From Bacteroidales bacterium (lineage in GTDB: Bacteria > Bacteroidota > Bacteroidia > Bacteroidales > P3), in the NCBI GenBank assembly GCA_031272245.1, contig JAISUE010000004.1, forward strand, positions 1 to 59,189: DNA of 59,189 bases, read 5' to 3'. Each line of letters opens with the position of its first letter. The first letter of the stretch is position 1. A program made the position numbers and the translations under genes. Shown here piece after piece: positions 17,849-25,869 of the stretch. The notes beneath the pieces are model-generated. The model had not been told where the DNA came from and ran no database searches. It saw nothing but the letters and a program-made list of their open reading frames with translations.

Positions 17849-18960
17849 TGGCAGGACTTTACGTTCATATTCCATTTTGTAAAAGACGCTGTATTTACTG
17901 CGACTTTTTTTCTTGTGTATCAAAAGATGTACCTGATGCTTATATTACTAAACTTGGTGAAGAATTAGAAGAACGAAAAACATTTTTAACTGACAGGGTA
18001 ACCACGCTTTATTTTGGTGGTGGAACTCCCTCTCTTATGTCGTTAAATCAAATAGAATATCTTATTTCTCAAATCAATAAATATTTTCCTGTCTCTCAAA
18101 TGGAGGAAATTACTTTGGAAGCAAATCCGGACGATTTATATTTGGAATATCTTAAAGGGCTGAAATCTATAGGTGTTAACAGACTTTCTATAGGAGTGCA
18201 AAGCTTTGATGACAAAGAACTTCAACTTTTGGGACGCAGACATAATGCTGCTCAAGCTATAAAGGCTATAAATGATTCGGCAGATGCAGATTTTGAGAAC
18301 GTAAGTATTGACTTGATGTTTGCATTGCCGGCGGAGAGAAAAACAAACAGTTTTGAAATGTCATTAAAAAAAGCGGTCTCTCTGCCCGTCAATCATATTT
18401 CCGCTTATTTGCTTTCACAGGAAAATGATACTGCACTTGATACCATGATTAAAAAGGGTTTGATAACCTTGCCTGATGAGGAGAAAGCGTTGGAGGAGTT
18501 TGATTTCACCGAAGATTTTTTGACTTCCAAAGGTTTTATTCATTATGAAACTTCATCATATTGTTTGTTGGGGTGTTATTCAAAACATAATTCAAATTAT
18601 TGGAAACAAAAACAATATCTTGGTATTGGTGCGGCAGCTCATTCTTTTAACGGAGAAAAACGGATGTGGAACGTTGCGGATTTATTTTCTTATGTTGAGA
18701 AACCGTTGAATGAAACTCGGAAAAGCGAGAGGTTAACACTCATAAATCGTTATGAAGAATATATAATGTTGTCTTTGCGAACGATGGAAGGATTGGATGT
18801 GTCTGTGATAGAAAAAGAATTTCCAACTTTTTATTCTTCCTTTTTGCAAAAATCGCAAATACAAATTGATGCGGGACTGTTGAAACAGGAAAATACCCAC
18901 TTGAAAGCAACACGACTCGGACAACACCTCCTTAATCAACTCATCCTTTCTCTTTTTTGA
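17848..18960 (+). CDS. hemW: Radical SAM heme chaperone
   Basis: 370 residues. The radical SAM cluster motif CKRRCIYC (CxxxCxxC) is at residues 11-18, followed by the HemW-type DFFS. TLYFGGGTPSLM and the NRLSIGVQSFDDKEL block are typical of HemW/HemN-like proteins, and IGAAAHSFNG near residue 260 is characteristic. HemW delivers heme to acceptor proteins; it was long misannotated as coproporphyrinogen dehydrogenase, from which it differs by lacking the HemN N-terminal extension. Translationally coupled to the tamB-like gene through an overlapping TAATG. Confidence 0.93.
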   Translation: MAGLYVHIPFCKRRCIYCDFFSCVSKDVPDAYITKLGEELEERKTFLTDRVTTLYFGGGTPSLMSLNQIEYLISQINKYFPVSQMEEITLEANPDDLYLEYLKGLKSIGVNRLSIGVQSFDDKELQLLGRRHNAAQAIKAINDSADADFENVSIDLMFALPAERKTNSFEMSLKKAVSLPVNHISAYLLSQENDTALDTMIKKGLITLPDEEKALEEFDFTEDFLTSKGFIHYETSSYCLLGCYSKHNSNYWKQKQYLGIGAAAHSFNGEKRMWNVADLFSYVEKPLNETRKSERLTLINRYEEYIMLSLRTMEGLDVSVIEKEFPTFYSSFLQKSQIQIDAGLLKQENTHLKATRLGQHLLNQLILSLF

Positions 18961-19042
18961 TAGTACATACTTTTTTTAAGTTCTTATAACTTCAAAACAA
19001 TATTATTACTCTTACAAATGAGTTGTTAAAACCTTCATAAAT

Positions 19043-19071
19043 AAAAAAGGGTAATCGTTTTGCGACTACCC
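19043..19071 (-). terminator. Rho-independent terminator of mutA
   Basis: On the minus strand, GGGTAGTCG, loop CAAAA, CGATTACCC (one G-T wobble), then TTTTTT. It lies 30 bp past the mutA stop and ends that transcript. In the plus direction there is no T run. Confidence 0.8.
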
Positions 19072-19100
19072 TCAATGCAATATGAATAACAACTAACTGA

Positions 19101-20963
19101 TTATTTTTGTAACAGCCTGTTGTTGTATTTTTGTAAAGTTTCAAGTACATTGGTCTTCACGTGAATGAAATCCGTTATACCCTGAGCTTTGAAATTCTCA
19201 ATTTGTTCAACAGGATTTCCCGCAATAACTATGTTCTCCACTTTGCCTTTGAGTAACGGCATAACTCCTGCAACCAAATCAATATATTCTTCATCGGAAG
19301 AACACAAAACAACAATGTCGGCATTACTGTTCAATGCCGCATTTGCACCTTCATTTACATCATTATACCCCGATCCTTCTTCGATAGTATATCCTGCAAC
19401 GGCGAAGAAATTTGTAGAAAAACCGGCTCTCGCTTTTCTCATCGCAAGATTACCATAAGTTAAAAGAAACACTTTCGGACATTTTGCCGATTTCAATGTG
19501 GCTAACCTTAATTCCTCAAATGGTTCTGAGAAACGAATGAAAGGTAGAGTTTTAATATCGGTACTTTCGGATTTATACCCGCAAGGTTTCAAATTCTCCA
19601 ATTCATTCACTTTGGTTTCCTCCATAAGATTAGGATACTGATTTGTTCCGAGAATTGTGGTCTTACGCATAGCTACATCTTTAGCTCTTTGTTCGGCAGT
19701 TTTAGCTATTGCATCCTGAACCGTACCTTTTCTTATGGCAGCAACAAATCCGCCTTCGGCTTCCGTATCCTTAAAAATTTCCCAAGCCTTTGCTGCTATG
19801 GCATCTGTCAGACTCTCTATATAATATGCCCCCGCTGACGGATCAACAACCCTGTCCATATAACTCTCTTCCTTTAAGAGTATCTGCTGATTGGTTGCTA
19901 TGCGGCGGGAAAACTCACTGTCGTGCGAAAACGCAACATCAAAAGGGAAAACGCTAATGCTGTCTGCTCCTGCAATAGCGGAAGACATTGTTTCGGTAGT
20001 TGTACGCAACATATTAACATACGGGTCAAAGACAGTCTTATTGGATAAACCGCTCTCGCTATGAATATGAAGACGGTAAGCCGTATCGCATTTCGGATTG
20101 TACTCTTTCATTATCCTGCTCCACAGCAAACGAGCCGCACGCAACTTTGCTATCTCCATAAAGTAATTTGAACTCGTAGCGAATGAAAACACCATTCTAT
20201 AGCCCACAGAGTGAGCATCCACGCCTTTAGCAGTTAAATGATGCAAATAATCGTTAGCCGCCGAAAGCGTAAAGGCTAACTGCTGAACAATACCCGCACC
20301 CGCATTGTAGAACACCGAACCGTTCACTGTTATACAGTCAAAATGAGGAATGTTCTCTCTGATTAGTCGGATGATATTTGCCATTTCCTCATAATTAGAT
20401 TCTTCGCTGTCGTAAAAAAATCCTCTTTTCAGAGCGAAAGCATAAGGATCGAAATTTAAAGATCCTTTTATCTTTTCTTTATCATAACCCTTAATCTTAA
20501 TATATTCTATGAACAGTTTCACAAGCTCAACGAAGGAAATCGTCTTGGTGAAATTCACTTTTATCTTTTCCAAATCAATATCTTTCAGGAGTATTTTCAA
20601 ATCCTCAACCGATTTCACGGCTTTGGCACTCAAACCCAACGAAGTAACACCGCGTTTAATGGCATAAATCGCAATATCATTTGCGGCTTTAGGATCATCC
20701 TGCTCAACATCCTGCCTTATATCCCACGCATTATTGGTTTTATTGTGTCCCCTCGTGTAAGGAATCTCGGCAGGATTGGTATCCAAATACTCTTTACCCT
20801 GCAAATTTTCGGCTCTGTAATAAGGTTGCACATCAAACCCCTCTATTGTCTTCCACACAAGTTTTTTATCGTAGTCCGCACCTTTAAGGTCGGCTTTTAT
20901 AACTTCTTCCCACTGTTCCGTAGAGATAGGAGGGAACTCTGTAAATAATTTATTATCGTTCAT
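19101..20963 (-). CDS. mutA: Methylmalonyl-CoA mutase small (non-B12-binding) subunit
   Basis: 620 residues from the ATG at 20963; the track's first codon at 20966 is a GTG. The protein has the mutase TIM-barrel (EEVIKADLKGADYDKKLVWKT at the start, GSVFYNAGAGIVQQLAFTLS, SYMDRVVDPSAGAYYIE) and a Rossmann-like C-terminal domain that lacks the cobalamin motif DxHxxG, so it is the small subunit, which supports the catalytic MutB. Together they convert succinyl-CoA and methylmalonyl-CoA in propionate formation. MutB, which normally follows directly, is not here: a terminator comes next, so this gene is separated from its partner. The gene is visibly more GC-rich (about 45%) than its neighbours. 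Confidence 0.94.
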   Translation of the reverse strand: MNDNKLFTEFPPISTEQWEEVIKADLKGADYDKKLVWKTIEGFDVQPYYRAENLQGKEYLDTNPAEIPYTRGHNKTNNAWDIRQDVEQDDPKAANDIAIYAIKRGVTSLGLSAKAVKSVEDLKILLKDIDLEKIKVNFTKTISFVELVKLFIEYIKIKGYDKEKIKGSLNFDPYAFALKRGFFYDSEESNYEEMANIIRLIRENIPHFDCITVNGSVFYNAGAGIVQQLAFTLSAANDYLHHLTAKGVDAHSVGYRMVFSFATSSNYFMEIAKLRAARLLWSRIMKEYNPKCDTAYRLHIHSESGLSNKTVFDPYVNMLRTTTETMSSAIAGADSISVFPFDVAFSHDSEFSRRIATNQQILLKEESYMDRVVDPSAGAYYIESLTDAIAAKAWEIFKDTEAEGGFVAAIRKGTVQDAIAKTAEQRAKDVAMRKTTILGTNQYPNLMEETKVNELENLKPCGYKSESTDIKTLPFIRFSEPFEELRLATLKSAKCPKVFLLTYGNLAMRKARAGFSTNFFAVAGYTIEEGSGYNDVNEGANAALNSNADIVVLCSSDEEYIDLVAGVMPLLKGKVENIVIAGNPVEQIENFKAQGITDFIHVKTNVLETLQKYNNRLLQK

Positions 20964-20999
20964 CACTTTATTTTTTTTATACGTTTTATTTTAACGGTG

Positions 21000-21007
21000 C
21001 AAAAGTA
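21000..21007 (-). promoter_or_regulatory. -7 promoter box of mutA
   Basis: Minus-strand TACTTTTG, 37 bp before the ATG at 20963. It is divergent from the duplicated plus-strand promoters that follow. Confidence 0.5.
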
Positions 21008-21045
21008 GTGTTTTTTTTAAATATTCATTTATTATTATTTTTTAC

Positions 21046-21053
21046 TACTTTTG
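21046..21053 (+). promoter_or_regulatory. -7 box P1 of duplicated unit
   Basis: TACTTTTGCAAC contains TAnnTTTG. Predicted transcription start is near 21060. P2 lies 168 bp downstream. Confidence 0.5.
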
Positions 21054-21059
21054 CAACAT

Positions 21060-21146
21060 ACGTTATTTATTATTTAAATAATAGTAATTTTCATATTGAT
21101 TTGAAATTGACAGACATGGCGGGTAATATATCCGCCATCTGTTTTA
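21060..21146 (+). ncRNA. Candidate small RNA, copy 1
   Basis: Begins about 6 nt after a TAnnTTTG box and ends in a long hairpin: an ACAGA..TGGCGG arm, an AATAT loop, a CCGCCATCTGT arm, then TTTT. No open reading frame with a sensible start fits inside. The length would be about 85 nt. Structure and duplication support it; expression is unproven. Confidence 0.4.
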
Positions 21147-21213
21147 TGAGTTACGGCATGACAAAGAAGACATATTTTTTACGTAAAAATATTCATTTAT
21201 TAATTTTTTTTAA

Positions 21214-21221
21214 TACCTTTG
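21214..21221 (+). promoter_or_regulatory. -7 box P2 of duplicated unit
   Basis: TACCTTTGCAAC, matching TAnnTTTG, exactly 168 bp after P1. Confidence 0.5.
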
Positions 21222-21227
21222 CAACTT

Positions 21228-21316
21228 TGTTATGTTATAGTATAATTTTCAATTTGTAGGTTTTGTTTACTTATTATTGTGAAAGGGCGGGCAATATGTC
21301 CGCCTTTACTTTTGCC
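21228..21316 (+). ncRNA. Candidate small RNA, copy 2
   Basis: Same layout as copy 1. Its hairpin GGCGGGCAATATGTCCGCC differs from copy 1 (GGCGGGTAATATATCCGCC) at two paired positions, T-A changed to C-G, which keeps the stem and the AATAT loop. The outer stem also changes on both sides (AAAG with CTTT). Confidence 0.4.
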
Positions 21317-21367
21317 CCATATCAATAAAAAAATGCCACATATTGATACGGTTTCAAGATTTTTTTG

Positions 21368-21375
21368 TACTTTTG
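21368..21375 (+). promoter_or_regulatory. -7 box P3, before the 82-aa ORF
   Basis: TACTTTTGCAAT, a third plus-strand match in the same gap. Transcription would start near 21382, 28 nt before the ATG at 21410. Confidence 0.5.
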
Positions 21376-21409
21376 CAATATCTAACAACATAAAAACGAA
21401 AATTACAGC

Positions 21410-21658
21410 ATGTCAAAACGTATAAATATCTCAAAAAACAACAGGTCGCACTACTTACTGCATATCTCCGATTTATGCTGCAATTCATACCGCAATTCAT
21501 ACCACACATACCTTACAAATTATGAAACATACAAAATATTGAGCGGTACGTCCCACAAATTCATTGGTACGTACCGCAAATTCATTGGTATGTACCACAA
21601 ATTCATTGGTACGTACCTTTTTGATTTTGGTAGGCATTATAATTTTGAACATAAATAA
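21410..21658 (+). CDS. Small ORF or leader of unknown function (82 aa) with 7-residue repeats
   Basis: An 82-residue reading frame placed well behind promoter P3. The second half contains the repeated heptad HKFIGTY / RKFIGMY / HKFIGTY, encoded by 21-bp DNA repeats, and is rich in Tyr, His and Asn. No signal peptide, membrane segment or known domain is visible. It ends 44 bp before the 227-aa gene. It may be a real small protein, or the repeats may act as DNA or RNA elements in a leader with an incidental frame. I cannot decide from sequence; composition (many Tyr, Ser and Asn, few acidic residues) is poor for a normal protein. Confidence 0.35.
   Translation: MSKRINISKNNRSHYLLHISDLCCNSYRNSYHTYLTNYETYKILSGTSHKFIGTYRKFIGMYHKFIGTYLFDFGRHYNFEHK
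21545..21617. repeat. 21-bp repeat of palindrome GGTACGTACC
   Basis: Four GGTAcGTaCC palindromes at 21545 (imperfect), 21566, 21587 and 21608, each separated by an 11-bp spacer RCAAATTCATT. A shorter 12-bp direct repeat CAATTCATACCR lies at 21481-21504. This differs in sequence from the AT-rich 21-bp intergenic arrays, although the period is the same. Confidence 0.85.
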
Positions 21659-21702
21659 TTAAAACAAAATAATATATCATTAATAAAAAAAATTAAGCAG
21701 TT

Positions 21703-22386
21703 ATGACTTACAGTAAGGATTGGATATTTAGAAAAGAGGATGATTTTTTTCATCAGGCTGAAGTTCAAGTAGATTACTATGACCAGCAAAAAGAGTTCCT
21801 TGAAATTCCAAGTGCCACAGTTACAAATTTGAAAGCCGAATTTCAAAAGTATAAATCCGACTACGAACTTTATCTGGCAAGCAACAAAAGCGCCACAAAG
21901 CCGGATACCATTAAACGGAATATGCATAAAGAAGTGGTTATCGGATTATTACGGGATATGTACAACTTGTACGTGCGTCTTAATCCAAAAGTGAAGAATG
22001 ATGACAGAGAAGCAAACTATTTTCCTGTATTTGACACCAAAAAAACATCGCTTCACCCGCCTCTTGAACCGCCTGTCTTTGAAGTTAAAGCAATGGGACA
22101 CGGATTGATAGAATTGGCATTCGGATATAATATGACGGACGGCGGAAAACTCTCTCACGGTTTGCCAAAAGGTGCGGACGGAGTTGCAATTCATTACTTC
22201 ATAGGAGATGTTGAACCGACTACAGCCGACAAAATGCTGTCGTGGGGAGTAGATACGAGAAGCCCAATTAAAATGATATTCGGTGCAGAGAACGAAAGCA
22301 AAAGAGTATGGATCGCAATGAGATATTTCAATGTCAAAGGCGAGTATTCATTGTGGTCGGACATAAAGTCACTGGTAATCAATTAA
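21703..22386 (+). CDS. Conserved Bacteroidetes protein of unknown function with C-terminal FN3-like domain
   Basis: 227 residues, no signal peptide. The N-terminal half is helical and starts MTYSKDWIFRKEDDFFHQAE; I know similar starts with 'KDW..RKE' from uncharacterised Bacteroidetes proteins. The second half (from LEPPVFEVKAMGHG) looks like a fibronectin-III-type beta sandwich ending in VWIAMRYFNVKGEYSLWS. A short proline-rich linker (SLHPPLEPPV) joins the two. It is behind promoter P3 and the repeat ORF, and before a terminator-like hairpin. Codon use is less AT-rich than in the flanking non-coding DNA. Function is unknown. Confidence 0.8.
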   Translation: MTYSKDWIFRKEDDFFHQAEVQVDYYDQQKEFLEIPSATVTNLKAEFQKYKSDYELYLASNKSATKPDTIKRNMHKEVVIGLLRDMYNLYVRLNPKVKNDDREANYFPVFDTKKTSLHPPLEPPVFEVKAMGHGLIELAFGYNMTDGGKLSHGLPKGADGVAIHYFIGDVEPTTADKMLSWGVDTRSPIKMIFGAENESKRVWIAMRYFNVKGEYSLWSDIKSLVIN

Positions 22387-22397
22387 GAAAAAGTTAA

Positions 22398-22488
22398 GGG
22401 GTAGCCGAAAACCTTTGATAGAGTAGGCTTGGTTTTAAAATAGTAAATACAGTGAGAGGCTAACCCACAGGGGATGCCTCTTTTTTTT
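22398..22488 (+). terminator. Terminator with overlapping antiterminator pairing, before porZ
   Basis: AGAGGC (22455-22460) and GCCTCT enclose a CCC/GGG inner stem and are followed by eight T: a good terminator. GGGGTAGCC at 22398-22406 can instead pair with GGCTAACCC at 22458-22466, 8 of 9 positions, which would take up the 5' arm of the terminator. No TAnnTTTG box lies between here and porZ at 22556, so porZ may depend on read-through. Confidence 0.65.
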
Positions 22489-22555
22489 GCTCAAAAAGAG
22501 GATTTTACAATAAAATCACCCGATTTTCGTTTATTTAACCATAAAAATATGTAAG

Positions 22556-24928
22556 ATGAAAAGGATAATTTTTACGCTCTTTTGTTTGGTTTTTACTATA
22601 GAAACGTTTGCTCAGGCTTCTGATAATATTCCTGTCGGTAAGTGGCGTGAGCATTTGTCGTATTATAGCACTCACGCCATTGTCAATATGGGAGAAAAAA
22701 TGTTGTTGGCGGGAGAAAGTTCTCTGTTTTTTATTGATAAAAAGACAGAGAAGATGGAAAGGTTTTCAAAGGTGGCAGGTCTGTCTGACGCAGGGGTAAA
22801 TCTGTTAGGGTATGACAAAAACTCCAATACGGTTATAATAACTTACAGTAACTCCAACATAGATATAGTTCAGGGAACAAAAATTTACAACATATCGGAT
22901 ATTCGCTTGAAGACCATTGAGGGAAGTAAGGAGATAAACCAGATAATTTTCGATAACGGAAAGGCATATTTGGCGTGCGGGTTCGGAATTGTGGTGCTTG
23001 ATTTGAAAAAACACGAGATAAACGATACATGGTTCATTGGCAATAATTCTTCTGCAATTAAAGTTCTGCAAATTGCAATTAACGACACGGCAATTTTCGC
23101 TGCCACTAAAGATTTCGGTATTTTGTATGCTCCGAAATCAAGTCATTCCTTAGCCGTTAGCGATACTTGGAAAACTTTACCGAATCTACCCGTTACAACC
23201 AACGATACCGTTGTAATAAATAATGATACGATTAAAAACGATTTGCTTAACGTTACCTCCGTTTTTTCTTTGCCCAACAATGATTTGGTGATAGGTATGC
23301 AAAGGAAAAACGGCGAGACGGATATTTTTAAGTACAATGGGAATTTTGAACCTGTATGGAAGAATATGCAAATGAGCAAACTGCTTTTCAGTGAGGGAAA
23401 GATAATAAAACTTGCGTGGAAGACGGTAACCGTGTATGATACTGCTTTTGCGAGAATTGGTGAATTGACGGAAAGCCCCGAATGGAATGTTGCTTTGCGG
23501 TATAATTCCTCCATTTTGCCTTTGGATATAAATGATGCCGTTATGGACGGAGATAAGATCTGGTTTGCCCATCAAAATATTGGTGGAGTGCAGACAGATG
23601 TGTATAAGTGGCATCCTGATGCTAAAGAGTATTATCCTAATGGTCCTTTATATACATCGGCGGCAAAGGTTAAGGCTGCGGAAGACGGTACGATTTACGT
23701 TGCACCAACGGCTATCGGAGGATGGCAGGAGGCGGATTTGTTCATGTTTGACGGTTATGAATGGAGTTTTCTTACAAAGACTGACGGTATTGATACATTG
23801 TTTGGCATTTGCGATATGGCTGTTGATCCTTTGGATGAGAACCATCTTTTTTTGGCTTCGTGGTGGAACGGAATAATTGAGGTTCGCAACAATCGCGTGG
23901 TTAAGATATGGAATGATGCTAACACCAACGGTTTTATGCAGCGATATTATGGTGTCAGGTGTGTGTGTGTGGATTATGACAAGGCGGGCAATCTTCTTGT
24001 GGCTAATGCTTTGAGTTCTTACGGTATAGTTGCCATGCGAGCCGATAATAAGGAATGGACAGGATTTAGCACTTCGGATATGATTGGTGTGAATCAGTTG
24101 ATAACCGGGTTTGTGAAAGATTCCATAACGGGTTATATTTTGATTTATGGAGGCGATACGAAAATTATACTGTTGGATAATTATAATAATGCGTTGTATA
24201 TAGATCCTAACAATGGTGCTAAAGATAAAACAAATACCGTTCGCTGTATGGTGCAGGATATGGATGGAGAAATTTGGATAGGTACGGAAAAAGGTATTAA
24301 GGTTATTTATTCTTTGGTTGATGCTTTCAAAAGCAATAACGGGCAGACTTCGCTTGTGGAGTGTAACAATATAGTTTATGATGACAACGGGGTTCTTCAG
24401 TATTTGCTTAATTCGGATAATGTGTTGTGTATAATGGTTGATGGAGCAAATCAAAAATGGATAGGTACGGAACGTAACGGTATATATGTTTACAATTCAA
24501 ATGGAAGTAAGGAATTGCATCATTTTACGGCAGAAAATAGTCCTTTGTTGTCTAATCGTGTTTTATCTATGGCACAGAATCCTTTAACCGGTGAAGTTTT
24601 CATTGCAACAGATAGAGGGGTTGTTTCTTACAAGGCAGAATCTACAAAAGGGGCTGTAGAGGCAAATGATTTGACGGTTTTTCCTAATCCTGTGCGTCCG
24701 GATTATACGGGAGAGATTGCCATTCGTGGATTTGTTGCTAACAGTGATGTAAGAATTACTGACGTTTCGGGTAATCTTGTCAGGCATCTTAAATCTGTTG
24801 GAGGCACAGCCATTTGGGACGGGTGCAATATGAATAAAGAGAAAGTTAAGAGTGGAGTTTATCTTATATTTGGTTCTGCAAATGAGGGATCGGAAACGAC
24901 TGTCGGTAAAGTTCTAATAATAAGATAA
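22556..24928 (+). CDS. porZ: Type IX secretion system protein PorZ
   Basis: 790 residues with a signal peptide (MKRIIFTLFCLVFTIETFAQ). The mature start IPVGKWREHLSYYSTHAIVN is diagnostic of PorZ. The body is a run of beta-propeller blades of the two-component-regulator-propeller type (for example GEIWIGTEKGIKVIYS, NQKWIGTERNGIYVYN). The last about 80 residues form a T9SS sorting domain (VFPNPVRPDYTGEIAI ... GVYLIFGS ... VGKVLIIR). PorZ belongs to the cell-surface attachment complex that processes T9SS cargo and links it to A-LPS. It shows that this organism has T9SS, in line with the sorting domain on the M6 peptidase at 39-42 kb. It may be controlled by the attenuator-like structure upstream. 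recO follows by 30 bp. Confidence 0.93.
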   Translation: MKRIIFTLFCLVFTIETFAQASDNIPVGKWREHLSYYSTHAIVNMGEKMLLAGESSLFFIDKKTEKMERFSKVAGLSDAGVNLLGYDKNSNTVIITYSNSNIDIVQGTKIYNISDIRLKTIEGSKEINQIIFDNGKAYLACGFGIVVLDLKKHEINDTWFIGNNSSAIKVLQIAINDTAIFAATKDFGILYAPKSSHSLAVSDTWKTLPNLPVTTNDTVVINNDTIKNDLLNVTSVFSLPNNDLVIGMQRKNGETDIFKYNGNFEPVWKNMQMSKLLFSEGKIIKLAWKTVTVYDTAFARIGELTESPEWNVALRYNSSILPLDINDAVMDGDKIWFAHQNIGGVQTDVYKWHPDAKEYYPNGPLYTSAAKVKAAEDGTIYVAPTAIGGWQEADLFMFDGYEWSFLTKTDGIDTLFGICDMAVDPLDENHLFLASWWNGIIEVRNNRVVKIWNDANTNGFMQRYYGVRCVCVDYDKAGNLLVANALSSYGIVAMRADNKEWTGFSTSDMIGVNQLITGFVKDSITGYILIYGGDTKIILLDNYNNALYIDPNNGAKDKTNTVRCMVQDMDGEIWIGTEKGIKVIYSLVDAFKSNNGQTSLVECNNIVYDDNGVLQYLLNSDNVLCIMVDGANQKWIGTERNGIYVYNSNGSKELHHFTAENSPLLSNRVLSMAQNPLTGEVFIATDRGVVSYKAESTKGAVEANDLTVFPNPVRPDYTGEIAIRGFVANSDVRITDVSGNLVRHLKSVGGTAIWDGCNMNKEKVKSGVYLIFGSANEGSETTVGKVLIIR

Positions 24929-24958
24929 AGATATTATTCAAGATAAGTTATAAAACAG

Positions 24959-25528
24959 ATGTTGGAAACCACAGAGGCGATAGTTCTAAATTCATTTGCA
25001 TACAACGAAACGAGTCTTATCACAAAACTTTATACTGAGAAATTTGGTTTGAAAGGTTATATAATCAAAGGAGTACGGAAGCGAAAATCTTCATTTTCAT
25101 CCTCGCTTTTTCAACCTTTGCAGCTTATAGAAGCAGAAGTATATAATAATTCAAAGCAAAGTCTCCAGATTTTAAAATCTGCAACATTGACCGATGATGT
25201 GTCTGCTTTGCGTTTTGATATGATAAAATCCACATTAGCAATTTTCATCACCGAAATTATTTCTAACAGCATAAGGGAAGAAATGGCTGATATTTCTATT
25301 TTCAAGTTTCTTTCCTGTCAAATTAAGAGTCTTAATGCAGCAAACAGAATGCAATTAAGTAAATTTCATATTAATTTTATGACAATGTTTGCTACTTATC
25401 TTGGTTTTTCGTTAGAACATTATGATTGTAATAACACTTTAAATTCTTTGGTGTTGTTTTATGAAACACATATTACATCAGGTAGACGTATAGTTTCACA
25501 TAATATTTTACACGAGATTTTGCATTAG
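24959..25528 (+). CDS. recO: DNA repair protein RecO (short form)
   Basis: 189 residues. The N-terminal OB fold is clear (TEAIVLNSFAYNETSLITKLYTEKFGLKGYIIKGVRKRKS), as is the helical middle (LAIFITEIISNSIREE). RecO loads RecA on gaps together with RecR. Family members are usually about 230-250 residues; here the stretch after FATYLGFS is cut short and the usual FDLREG-type segment is missing, yet the C-terminal helix (IVSHNILHEILH) is present. This looks like an internal loss of about 45 residues, not a frameshift, because the frame stays open and ends in family-like sequence. It follows porZ by 30 bp and is probably co-transcribed. Confidence 0.85.
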   Translation: MLETTEAIVLNSFAYNETSLITKLYTEKFGLKGYIIKGVRKRKSSFSSSLFQPLQLIEAEVYNNSKQSLQILKSATLTDDVSALRFDMIKSTLAIFITEIISNSIREEMADISIFKFLSCQIKSLNAANRMQLSKFHINFMTMFATYLGFSLEHYDCNNTLNSLVLFYETHITSGRRIVSHNILHEILH

Positions 25529-25869
25529 AGAGTAGAAATATAAATTCTCATTATTGAGTTGTATTTTAATTTTCAAAGTTTAAAACGATTGAATATTTGT
25601 ATTCCATCAAAAAATATTGATACTTTCCCCATAAAATATATGTTTTTCTGAATTTTGATATATATCTAAATCAAAAAAATTAAGATTTTTTCTGAATAAA
25701 ACAGTGTAATTTACAAGAAATATGCGATTTTTCAAACAATAAAAACAGGTTTGCAAGCGTTAATTAAAGTAAATTATTAATAAATAAAAGTAAAAAAATA
25801 ACGTAAATAGATGATTTGAAAAAAAATATTTATCTTTGCTTTGTTTTTTAATAAAAAAAATAAAAAATA
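25529..25869. other. Intergenic region recO-lepB, AT-rich
   Basis: 341 bp without a convincing gene. It holds AT-rich sequence, including TTTTGATATATAT/CTAAATC stretches loosely like the 21-bp repeat unit but without a clean period, and the lepB -7 box. Nothing else is recognised. Confidence 0.6.
25831..25838 (+). promoter_or_regulatory. -7 promoter box of lepB
   Basis: TATCTTTG, matching TAnnTTTG, 32 bp before the ATG at 25870. The nearest upstream TTTG is at 12 bp, too close for a standard -33 element. Confidence 0.5.

Larger units (their letters stand above)
21022..21316 (+). repeat. 168-bp tandem duplication of promoter plus hairpin
   Basis: The sequence ATATTCATTTATTA, the -7 box (21046 and 21214) and the hairpin GGCGGG...TCCGCC (21118 and 21286) all recur at exactly 168 bp. 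The sequence between them is related but diverged (ATAGTAATTTTCA against ATAGTATAATTTTCA). With the features below, this accounts for the gap between mutA and the ORF at 21410. Confidence 0.8.

Noticed and set aside
21008-21259. 83-aa ORF with internal repeats (NIHLLLFFTTFAT / NIHLLIFFNTFAT)
   Set aside because: It runs through two promoter boxes and a hairpin. The peptide repeat is only a reflection of the 168-bp DNA duplication, since 168 is a multiple of three.
21545-21617. CRISPR-like array
   Set aside because: Spacers are identical to each other and only 11 bp long, the repeats are 10-bp palindromes, and no cas gene is present.
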